From contig JADGJH010000787.1 in the NCBI GenBank assembly GCA_027596945.1, positions 1-14,433 of the forward strand: a DNA stretch of 14,433 nucleotides, written 5' to 3'. How positions within the stretch are numbered: the first letter of the stretch is position 1; each line of letters opens with the position of its first letter. The notes beneath the pieces were generated by a model. It was not told where the DNA came from. It ran no database searches and saw only the letters and a list, made by a program, of their open reading frames with translations. A program made the translations under genes and the position numbers. This document shows positions 6,671 through 14,433 of the stretch, piece after piece. The stretch comes from Physocladia obscura (Eukaryota > Chytridiomycota > Chytridiomycetes > Chytridiales > Chytriomycetaceae).

Positions 6671-9385
6671 ATGGTGAGCTTTGAAAGCTTGGCCATGATT
6701 GTTGCGAAGGCCAACGTGGAATACAAAAATGCCTGGAAATCAGGTGGACAGACAGCGAGAGAAAAGGCAGGGCGGGGCCGTGCTGTTGAGCTGATTCGCA
6801 ATGTGATCAAAGAGTCGTTGCGTACAAACAACAACTATAACGACATTTTTACGCTCGCGCGACTTCTTGCTCCGGCATTGGAACGCGAACGAGTATTTGG
6901 CCTGAAGGTGAAAGGTTTACGACGCGCGCTTCTTGCATCGGATGCCCTTGGAACAGCCGTTTCTCCAACAGCTGCAAATATTCTCCGGACAAACAACAAC
7001 ACTGGAAATGATTCGGATACCGCCCAATTTGCCGATGCCATCTACAACTGCGTTTCGCTGGTTCCTTCCAAACAGTTGGATTCCCGAACTATTACCCAGA
7101 CTGATGAGCTTCTCCACGAGCTTTCAACTTTCTCGGGCTTCTCTGTGGACAATGTCGGGACTCCTCTTCTTCCTTCGACACGATCATTACAAAAAGTATT
7201 ATTCGACCTCTTTAATAACACGGCTCCAGAAACAGCCAGATTTCTAGCGAAAGTCATTCTTAAGATTCCAACAACACTGTTTCATGAATCGTGGAGCTTA
7301 TCTTTAATACACCCTTTGTTTTGGCAAATGTACAATGTCCAGCCAAATCTACATGCAGTTTGTCAAACAATCAAAGAAGGCAGTGCTGGCATTCAGATTG
7401 GTGTGAATGTTGCAAACATGGCGCTGTCGAAAGGAACATCATGTGCGCATGTTATTCGGCATATGTATACTCTTGGCGAATCTGAGTTTACCGCAGAAGT
7501 TAAATATGACGGAGAACGAAGCCAAATTCATTTCAATAATGCCGCAAATGCGAAATCCCAGATCACTTTGTATTCTAAATCAAAAAGGAACAGCACAAAC
7601 GACAGGATTTTATGTCATGAAATTATTTTTGCTACACTTGGCCATAATTCTCAATTTTCAAGCAAGTTGATCCATGGTTCAGACATAGATTATATATGTG
7701 TAGAATCGGCAATTTTTGATAGCGAGTTACTTGTGTATAATGAAGATGCAAAGTCAGTTGAACCGTTTTATGAAGTGCGAAATTTTGCAACTGAAAAGGG
7801 AAGAAATAATGTTTCAATCGCCTCTGGGAGAAAGCATTATATGATTGTTTTTTTCGATATTTTATTGCTTAATGGAGAGGCTTTGATTCAACTACCATAC
7901 TTAGAACGACGAAATATTTTGAGTCGCGTTATCCGGCCAATAAAAAATTATTCCAAAATAAGTGAAGCAAAGCATTTTGATTTGCGCCAATACCCAAATG
8001 ATGAAATTGTATGCAATGAATTACGGATGCATTTTTTGCAAGTCTGTGCTCGACCTGCCGAAGGTTTGGTTTGCAAAGGAATATTTGGTCAATATTTACC
8101 AGGAAAAGATTCATTGTGGTTGAAGCTTAAAAAAGATTACATTGAAGGCTTTGGCGATACTGTGGATTTTGCAGTTATTGGTGGGGGCTATCGGCACGAT
8201 TTAACAGATTATCTTGGAATAACTCGGAAAGATGACGAAGCTTTGTTAAATTGCTTTGTTGTTGGATGCCAAACAAATCGAGAGGTAGATTTTCTGTATC
8301 TTAGCACATCTTCTATGACAGATTATTTTTTGCTTATTTATTTCCCATTTCTCAGATTGAGCAGTCCGTTCCGAAGTTCCTCAAAGTATTTGAATTTTCG
8401 GCTGGATTTAGCCGCGAATCTCTTCTTTATTTTAGTCAATCAACAATTCCAATCAGGCATTCCACTATGACAAATTTATCATATTCGGTGACAGGGTCTG
8501 TCAATTCCAACCACAAAATAGAATATTATTTTGACCCGCCAGTTGCCGTCGAGTTAAAAGGCGGAGGGTTGGAATGCAGGAATGGCAAATGGGCGTTGCG
8601 CGGGCCTCGGTATCTTAGAACATGCACATCCGATCGTGGATGGCAGGATACAGTGTCTTACTCGGACTTTGCAGTTTGCTTTTTTATTTCTTTGATCAAC
8701 TTGTTTTGAGCTCACTGCAAAATTTTGTTGCCAGATTATGGGGCGAAAAGCAAATGAATCCAGTGATTGGAAAATAGAAGATAAAAAGCTGGCTGTTGTT
8801 GATGCAAAAGTATCCGCTAAACTATTACCACGGAAAAAATCTCTTCTATCCAGATCTTTAAGTTTGTCTGCCGTTTCAGATGAATGTCCAGCAGAAAAAA
8901 AATACAGGCGCCAGAGTTCAGATATTTTCAGCGAATGGTTCAGCAACCTGACTAACAATTCAAGAAAAAGTAGCCAAAATGTTACACAGATAATTGGAGA
9001 GAATTGCTTTGATATTGCGTATACAGTGCAATGGAAACACCGACCGTTACATACTGTTGGCATTCATGAAATTGAAGACGCATTTATTTACATCCCAGCA
9101 GCGTGTTATACAGAAGCTCAAGTCAAAGCATTTTTGAAAACTATTTTTAAAACGAGCATTGAAGATTTACGTAGTCGCATTCTTTTTTCCCTAGATGCTA
9201 TTTTGGTCTGCACAGGCTGGGCTGAAGAAGATGGTCGCCAGATTGGAAACAGGAGTGGAATAATTTTGGTACACGATAACAACGAAGAAAAAATTTTGGT
9301 GGAAACCTTGGAAAAGCAATGCCAAGTGGGAAGTTATTGTTCACCAAAAGTTTTGATAGTTGTGTGTGCGCAGATTTTCTCTTGA
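6671..9385 (+). CDS. LIG4: ATP-dependent DNA ligase, LIG4-like, with unusual C-terminus
   Basis: It seals nicks and double-strand breaks through a lysyl-AMP intermediate, presumably in the nucleus. Exons are 6671-8284, 8356-8673 and 8735-9385, all phase 0, giving 860 aa. Residues 1-260 form the ligase DNA-binding region (ARLLAPALERERVFGLK is very LIG4-like). Motif I is EVKYDGER with Lys278, close to human LIG4 Lys273 and with no long N-terminal extension as in LIG1 or LIG3. Motif III elements are DSELLVYN (Glu352) and FDILLLNG (395-402); motif IV is EGLVCKG (464-470); motif V is WLKLKKDY (483-490). The OB fold runs to LRGPRYLRTCTSDRGWQD, followed by a LIG4-like SDFA-IMGRK linker. Motif I and V wording is nearer LIG1 (KYDGER, WLKLKKDY). 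The last ~200 residues show no BRCT repeat that I can recognise. Ligase certain; LIG4 orthology likely but not proven. Confidence 0.85.
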
Positions 9386-9390
9386 CAAAA

Positions 9391-9396
9391 AATAAA
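9391..9396 (+). terminator. poly(A) signal of the ligase gene
   Basis: AATAAA begins 6 nt after the TGA stop (9383-9385). This supports 9385 as the true end of the protein rather than a missed further exon. Confidence 0.45.
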
Positions 9397-9465
9397 AATT
9401 ATGCGTTTTTTTGCACCTGTCAATTTTCCCAAATAAACAATGAAAAATTGCCAACCAAAAAATGG

Positions 9466-9605
9466 ATCCCGACTCGACTCTATTTGAGTTAACTTGATTC
9501 GACTTGACTCAACTCGAAGTCAGTGACCCAAAAATCAGGTGAACTCACTGGTTCGCCTAACTTAAGTCTACTCAAGTCAAGCCGAAAGTTGAGTCGACCA
9601 GTGAA
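9466..9605. repeat. Degenerate inverted repeat rich in GACTC/GAGTC words
   Basis: The stretch is packed with ACTCGACTC, GACTTGACTCAACTCGA, AAGTCTACTCAAGTCAAG and GTTGAGTCGACC. CAGTG (9521-9525) and CACTG (9546-9550) flank the centre, and imperfectly complementary arms extend outward. It may be a decayed miniature inverted-repeat element or foldback; no terminal duplication was confirmed. Confidence 0.4.
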
Positions 9606-10177
9606 TATTTGATTTCACTTTCGTAGCTAAAAAAATATTTTGTTGAATAAGAAAAAAACCTCAAAAAACGAAATAGAAGATTAACAAGAAAATTTCAGTC
9701 ATTTTATTTCTGCATTACACATACTGATTGAAAAAAAAGTTCAAACCAAGAAAAAGAATACTAGTAACAAATAAAATAAAGTGAAGAGCAGAGTACTGGC
9801 GCAAAAGATTTTGGACATGAGTTGCCGTTGCATTGTAAACCAATATTTTTGTAAGTTTTTCCTACTTAACTACTGCACTTCCAATCAAGTGATTAAAGCT
9901 TGATTTAATTTGAATACAATCCAGCATTGCTTCATACTCAGCAATGGTGTATATGTGCAGCAGTTTTTCGGACTGGTACTGACATTAGCAGTCTTCCAAT
10001 GATTGTATACTGGCAGCAATACCTGTTAGTGTTTGTAGTTTGGAAGAATTATATGCTTTTATTTACCTTGGTGGGTATCATGATTGTTTGAAAGATGAGA
10101 ATGGTAGTGTTAGTTACCAAAGAGAATGTTTTATTTTTTGTTTTGAATGGACGAAAACAAAAATACAACGAAAAAGT
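9606..10177. other. Spacer between ligase and CPSF2
   Basis: AT-rich with no intact gene. It contains the minus-strand Copia-like scrap (9800-9965). The last part, 10040-10177, is open in frame with CPSF2, but the encoded residues do not resemble the family; I treat it as 5' leader. Confidence 0.45.
9800..9965 (-). pseudogene. Copia-like RNase H scrap (retrotransposon relic)
   Basis: The minus strand encodes IYTIAEYEAMLDCIQ, an in-frame TAG, then LTKILVYNATATHVQNLL. In Copia-type polyproteins the RNase H segment has STAEAEY and, about 30 residues later, I-x-x-DN-x-SA. Both signatures and the spacing fit, although the Asp of DN is Tyr here. No LTR or other pol segment was found nearby, so this is at most a small decayed fragment. 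Confidence 0.33.
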
Positions 10178-13059
10178 ATGTCACTCATCCGATTCAATTC
10201 GCTTAGTGGCAGCCGCAGTGATAATGGCAGTGTCAGTCATGTATTACAAGTCGACAACTGCCGTATTTTACTTGACTGCGGAGCATCAGCTGAAATAGAT
10301 CCTGTCGACTTTCGGGCACTGGGCAGGTTTGGTTTATTCTATGTACACTGAATAGAGTTAATGTATCGAAAAAAGTATGGCAAAACATATTGATTTTGTT
10401 TTGCTTTCGCATGCGGATCAGGCGCATCTCGGTGGATATGCGTACGCTCATGCAAAATTGGGATTAACATGCCCAGCTATTGCATCAATCCCCGTACATG
10501 ACCTTGGCCGACTTGCTGCCAGAGAGACAGTCCATGATTGTCGCGCAACCCGCGACTTTGCTCTCTATAACACCGAAGACATCAACGCTGCGTTTGAAAA
10601 CATTACGGCTCTCAGATATTCGCAACCGCATAATTTGGGTGGAAAGGGAAAAGGAATTACCGTTACGGCGTTTCAGGCTGGACATTCATTGGGAGGGACT
10701 ATTTGGAAAATCAAGACCAGCACAGACGAAATTATCTATGCCGTAAGTTTCCAGACCACATCGCTGTTATCGAAATAAAATAAAATACCATTAAAATATT
10801 AGGTAGACTATAATCACCAAATGGAAAGGTATCGATCGTAAGAGTTAGATTTACTTCTTCTAAATTCACATCAGGCATTTGGGTCGAACAGTTTTAAACG
10901 CAAAAGAGCTCGAAAGGCCTTCATTGCTCATCACTGATGCTTACAACGCTCAGTATAATTTTTTACCGTCACAAGAAAAGAGACCACTCCGTGATTCTGC
11001 GTTTTTTGGTAAAGAACAACTTGCTCGTAATTGAAACGAAATTGGCTTAACAAACGTGAAAAGATAATATCAGCGCGACGCTGTTTTCCGGCGGAAATGT
11101 TTTGATTCCTGTAACCTCCACGACTCGTGCATTGGAGTTGACGTTTTTGCTCGAAGATTTCTGGACCAAAAGCGTCGAATGCTCACAAAAGTTCCCGATC
11201 ATTTACTTCCTATCTCCGCAGAGCTCGAGAATAATACATGCCGCGAAAAGAACTCTTGAGTGGATGGGAACAGGGATAGCAAAATTACTTACAATGCAAG
11301 ATCGAAAAGTTCCTTTTGATTTCACGTATGTTTAAAATAATCAGTTAATCCTTTGCGTTTTCAACTGTACGTTTGTCTTTTTTTTTTTTTTTTTTTTTGC
11401 AGATACGTGAAATACATACAAAATTTATCAGAAATTGAGCAATCTTCAGTGCCAAAGGTTATTTTTGCTTCTTCTGCATCCCTTGAGCCTGGCAGTTATT
11501 CGCGGCGTTTATTTTTCGAATGGTGCAAAGGCGAGTTAAACCTTGTTCTACTCCCTGATCGAGGAGATCCCGAAACTTTACTTCGACGCGTTTATGACGA
11601 ATGGATGGCAGTTCCGAAGTTGAATGAAGCCGTTGCTGTAAATTTGAATTTTGAAGTCAGCTTTGCTCAAGAGTCTCACAGAGTTCCATTAGAGGGAAAT
11701 GAACTTGCAGATTATCTTCGAGCAGAAACCGCAAAAAAAGATGCAGCAGCAGCAGCAGCCGAACTGGCAAGATTGGCGGCAATGGAAGAAAATGGCAGTG
11801 ACGATGACGACGACGACGGGGTCGAAAATAATACAATGCGGAAAGTCAACGACGGAGCTGATGGAATTGGGGCATTTGGAAATGCATATGATATTTATGT
11901 GAAAGATGCCTATCGAGGCGGCGGTTTCTTTAAACAAAATCAAAGCTATCGAATGTTTCCTGTCAGCAATGCTCGAGGATGGGTAGATGATTATGGCGAA
12001 GCTGTTGATCCAATGATGTTCGTGAACGAAGATACAGCTGCTATGGAGGAGGCCACAGAGGAGGTTGATATCAATAATTGATAAAACCCCCTTTTTGAAG
12101 TCCTATTTTTTTTTTTAATCAGCTGCCACAAGTGCAAATTGAAGAGATGCAAGATTTCCAAGACACAATTCCATCAAAGTATATCGTCGCATCAATTGAT
12201 TTGCAGGTTCAGTGCAAAGTCATTTTCATTGACTTTGAGGGCCGTTCTGATGGAAAATCAGTGAAGAATATTCTGACTCAAGTTGCTCCAAGAAAATTGG
12301 TGTGATACTTAAAAATTTTAAACTAATTTTTGCTAAATTTTTTCCTTTTTCTTTTTTCTTCCAGATTCTTGTTCATGGATCGGAAGAGTCTACCTCTGAC
12401 TTGGAAAGATACTGCTTGGAAAATTCTGCGTTAACAAATGATGTATTTGCGCCACATAATAACGAGTGGGTCAACGTTTCATCTGCGTCGGACGTTCATG
12501 ATGTATAGTCTTCTATTTATTTCAATTTTCAATTGTTTGTTTTTTATTAAAAAAAACGGGGGGTTTTTTTTAAGATTAAATTGACAGACTCTCTTGTATC
12601 GTCACTGATCACGTCAAAGGTGGTACAAACTCTAAAATAAGGTTTTTAGTAACATTATTACGACAGATCAACGGATATGAACTTGCTTATGTTTCCGGGT
12701 ATATAAAAGTTCACAAAGGAACACAAAATGAACCAGACGAAATGGAAGTTGATTCAGGCAATGAGCAAGTTGAATCTGCTGCTTCAACTCTAGTTCCAAC
12801 TTTGGATATTTTACCTTTGGAGTTAAGCAAGAGTCACAAGCCTGTACTTGTTGGGGATGTAAAGCTCTCTGAATTTCGAAAGATTTTGGTCAGTAAAGGA
12901 TTCGAGACAGAATTTGTTGCAGGTGTTTTGGTTGTTAATCGGTCAATAATGATTCGGAAGAGCCGCGAACAATATGGAAAGTTGGTGTTGGAGGGAAGTC
13001 TGAGTGCTGATTATTATGCTTGTCGAAAACTTTTATATGCGGAGCATGCAGTTTTGTAA
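10178..13059 (+). CDS. CPSF2: Cleavage and polyadenylation specificity factor subunit 2 (CPSF100)
   Basis: CPSF100 is the inactive metallo-beta-lactamase partner of the CPSF73 nuclease in nuclear mRNA 3'-end cleavage. Ten exons join in frame: 10178-10326, 10376-10742, 10803-10828, 10875-11008, 11064-11325, 11403-12063, 12123-12299, 12365-12502, 12575-12619, 12667-13059, giving 783 aa (human 782). Landmarks: HVLQVDNCRILLDCG near the N-terminus, LLSHADQAHLGG (59-70) in place of the catalytic HxHxDH, KGKGITVTAFQAGHSLGGTI, PSLLITDAYNA, the beta-CASP region SGGNVLIPVTSTTRALEL, an acidic linker (DDDDDDG), GGFFKQNQSYRMFP (486-499; likely the motif that contacts CPSF160-WDR33), FIDFEGRSDGKS, ILVHG and the C-terminal FVAGVLVVN. 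The donor of intron 6 (GTTGAT) is weak. The 26-nt exon 3 encodes the conserved VDYNH. Start chosen by similarity; upstream in-frame residues do not fit the family. Confidence 0.95.
11378..11398 (+). repeat. 21-base poly-T run before a 3' splice site
   Basis: It is the polypyrimidine tract of CPSF2 intron 5 (11326-11402), directly followed by GCAG. Length may be over- or under-called in sequencing. Confidence 0.7.
11743..11817 (+). repeat. Coding microsatellites (GCA and GAC runs) in CPSF2
   Basis: A GCA run (11743-11760) encodes an alanine stretch inside a basic/Ala helix, and a GAY run (11800-11817) encodes six aspartates. Both lie in the acidic linker that is variable among CPSF100 proteins, so length variation there is likely tolerated. 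Confidence 0.65.
12547..12574 (+). other. Perfect hairpin abutting a CPSF2 3' splice site
   Basis: TTAAAAAAAA (12547-12556) and TTTTTTTTAA (12564-12573) are exact reverse complements around the loop CGGGGGG. The second arm ends on the A of the intron-8 acceptor AG (12573-12574). The arm also serves as the polypyrimidine tract. Confidence 0.55.
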
Positions 13060-13081
13060 CATGGTGTTTTTTTTTTATTGC

Positions 13082-13087
13082 AATAAA
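13082..13087 (+). terminator. poly(A) signal of CPSF2, inside the 45-bp intergene
   Basis: AATAAA lies 22 nt after the CPSF2 stop and only 17 nt before the SNARE ATG, so cleavage of the CPSF2 transcript must fall at or beyond the downstream start codon. Confidence 0.5.
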
Positions 13088-13104
13088 AAGTTGTCAAAAT
13101 CAAA

Positions 13105-14233
13105 ATGACATCTATGCGCGACGCGATGCAGCGCCTCCAGGCGATTTATGAAGAGTGTGTGCCCGAAGCAAAAGCCGAAAAAGAAGCGGAAAAAGGTCTC
13201 GATGAGTTTCAGCGGCTTCGCAAAAAAATTGGCTCTGAAGTCAAAAGTGTGCGAATTGCACTCCGCGAACGAGAAGAGCAGTTGGAACGCGCCGGCACAA
13301 CTCCTGAAACAGCGGAAACAAGCTATCGTATTCGCGAATCCATAAAAGAATTACGCAGACGCGCAGAAGGAATGAAGAAAATTGTAATGAAGGAAGAGAA
13401 GAAGGTATTTTTGTAACGACAAGCTTTGTTTGTATTTTACAAATCCGACAGAAATATAAAGAAGAAGACAAACTTAAACGGCTAGCTGAACACCAAGAAA
13501 TCCTAACTTTGACTCTTGCGCATATCGATGAGCTTGAAAGCCTCGAAAAAAGACGATTCAATGAAGGTCGAGCGTTAGAACGCGCAGAATTAATGGCAGG
13601 TGCGACAAATGCTGGCAGTAATGCTACGGGTGGCAAAATGAAAGGAAATTATGGAGGAAATTATGGAAGCGAAAAAGATCCATTCACCAGTGAACTGCCC
13701 GATATTGATATTGAGGATGATTTCAAGCAAATGAACGAAAACAACAAAGCGATAGTAAGTCAAATTACAAATATTTTTGAATAAGAAATGTTGTAATCAG
13801 GATGAAGATCTTGAAGCAATCGGCAAAGGCGTTCATAAATTAAAAGAACTGGCACAAAATATGGGAAATGTTAGTAAAAGTTTTCAATTAGTCTCATCTT
13901 ATGCGCTGTTGTTAGGAACTTGATCGCCAAGAAGATGACATGGAAGATATTCAAAGAGCAGCCAATAAAGCCCTTGATCATTTGGACAACGTAAATTTAC
14001 AAATGCGAAAAGCTGTGGATGGGGTTAGATATTTCTTCGAATTTTTATTCTTTATGGCACTGGTAACATCGAGTTTTGTAGATGATGGCTGGGGACAAAT
14101 TTATGATGAAGTAAGCTCCTTCTTGTCTTTGTAGATCTCAGTTTAACTTTTGATGACCATTATCAGTTGCATTTTAATGTGTGTTCTATTGGCGCTTCTA
14201 GGCTTTATTGCGTCGCTATTTACGCAGTCATAA
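13105..14233 (+). CDS. Tail-anchored Qc-SNARE (SYP7-like / SNAP-25 C-terminal-like)
   Basis: SNAREs zip into four-helix bundles that drive membrane fusion. Six exons join in frame: 13105-13404, 13452-13754, 13801-13869, 13916-14023, 14082-14110, 14167-14233, giving 291 aa. Residues 1-165 are highly charged and coiled-coil-like (an N-terminal region as in SYP7 proteins). A Gly/Asn-rich linker (KMKGNYGGNYGSEKDPF) follows. The SNARE motif spans about 202-258: DEDLEAIGKGVHKLKELAQN then MGNELDRQEDDMEDIQRAAN, with the zero-layer glutamine at Gln229. The wording is close to the Qc helix of SNAP-25 (GNEIDTQNRQIDRI). After GDKFMMN, one hydrophobic segment, CILMCVLLALLGFIASLF, ends the protein, so it is a tail anchor. 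Introns are 46-58 nt. SYP7-type Qc-SNAREs act at ER and plasma membranes in plants; the compartment here is unknown. SNARE class sure, subfamily likely. Confidence 0.85.
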
Positions 14234-14285
14234 GTAAATGGCGCATTTTCAATGGGGTCAAATGTGTGATGCCAAACCAATTTTG

Positions 14286-14297
14286 AATAAAAATAAA
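14286..14297 (+). terminator. Two overlapping-range poly(A) signals of the SNARE gene
   Basis: AATAAA occurs at 14286-14291 and again at 14292-14297, 53 nt after the SNARE stop and 44 nt before the next presumed ATG. Confidence 0.5.
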
Positions 14298-14340
14298 TGC
14301 ACATGTGTTGTGAGTTTGAACAATCTGAAAAACCGAAATT

Positions 14341-14433
14341 ATGAGCGCCGTGATTGCCAGCATATCGCAACAAGTTGCGGCTACAATCACGCAACTCAAC
14401 TCGACCATGCATGAACTAACCGATACCTCGGCC
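14341..14433 (+). CDS. 5' end of an unidentified gene, cut by the window edge
   Basis: From ATG 14341 the frame is open for 31 codons to the end of the window: MSAVIASISQQVAATITQLN, then STMHELTDTSA. Base composition turns GC-richer exactly at this ATG, and the gene sits 107 bp after the SNARE stop, in keeping with the spacing here. Hydrophobic residues are spaced as in an amphipathic helix. The family cannot be told from so little sequence; it could also be first exon only. Confidence 0.42.
   Translation, partial: MSAVIASISQQVAATITQLNSTMHELTDTSA

Noticed and set aside
8554..9063. A 169-codon minus-strand open frame opposite the ligase C-terminus
   Set aside because: It overlaps exons that splice in phase on the plus strand and has no recognisable product.
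10040..10177. Upstream in-frame extension of CPSF2 by 46 residues
   Set aside because: The extra residues do not resemble CPSF100, whose N-terminus starts just before the FNSLSGS-like segment.
11009..11063. Alternative donor at 11027 (CTC|GTAATT) for CPSF2 intron 4
   Set aside because: It also keeps frame, but inserts six residues not needed to match the family length; the GTAAAG donor at 11009 gives the better fit.
13060..13104. CPSF2 and the SNARE as one fused gene
   Set aside because: CPSF2 ends with the family's normal C-terminus and a TAA; a poly(A) signal and a clean ATG follow.

Overview
This window is nuclear DNA from a eukaryote. Its coding regions are split by many short introns (46 to 84 nt, GT...AG), its stop codons are followed within 5 to 55 nt by AATAAA signals, and its recognisable proteins are eukaryote-specific (CPSF100/CPSF2, a tail-anchored Qc-SNARE, a DNA ligase IV-like enzyme). 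Gene spacing is very tight on the right side. The Qc-SNARE looks like the plant/stramenopile SYP7 type and the recombinase relic resembles oomycete and animal Crypton-type integrases as I remember them. A stramenopile or other protist is therefore a reasonable guess, but the sequence does not prove a lineage.

Left part (1-3060). An MDR-family quinone oxidoreductase-like gene lies on the minus strand (247-1292) and a cysteine-rich secreted-type gene on the plus strand (1433-2878). They diverge from a 140-bp intergene that holds a TATA box and a doubled AACCCTA motif. Both genes are broken: the MDR gene by one frameshift, the cysteine-rich gene by about three frameshifts and two in-frame stops. 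A minus-strand C-terminal coding fragment (2938-3057) converges on the cysteine-rich gene.

Middle part (3060-6670). This is AT-rich and holds only relics: a possible decayed small-Tim (Tim9/10-like) gene, a Crypton-like tyrosine recombinase N-terminal half with two TGA stops, and a weak transposase-like open frame. The rest of this region shows no gene.

Right part (6671-14433). This holds intact, intron-containing plus-strand genes: a LIG4-like ATP-dependent DNA ligase (3 exons, 860 aa), an AT-rich spacer with a degenerate inverted repeat and a Copia-like RNase H scrap, CPSF2 (10 exons, 783 aa), a Qc-SNARE (6 exons, 291 aa) only 45 bp further on, and the first 31 codons of another gene that runs off the window. 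All exon joins in these three genes keep frame, so the breaks on the left are unlikely to come from generally poor sequence, although local sequencing errors are not excluded.

The intact genes do not form one pathway: DNA end-joining or ligation, mRNA 3'-end processing, and membrane fusion. I see no defence system, CRISPR array or operon. The most unusual items are the ligase's unrecognised C-terminal region in place of BRCT repeats, the helically phased promoter motifs, a hairpin sitting on a 3' splice site of CPSF2, and the cluster of relics on the left.
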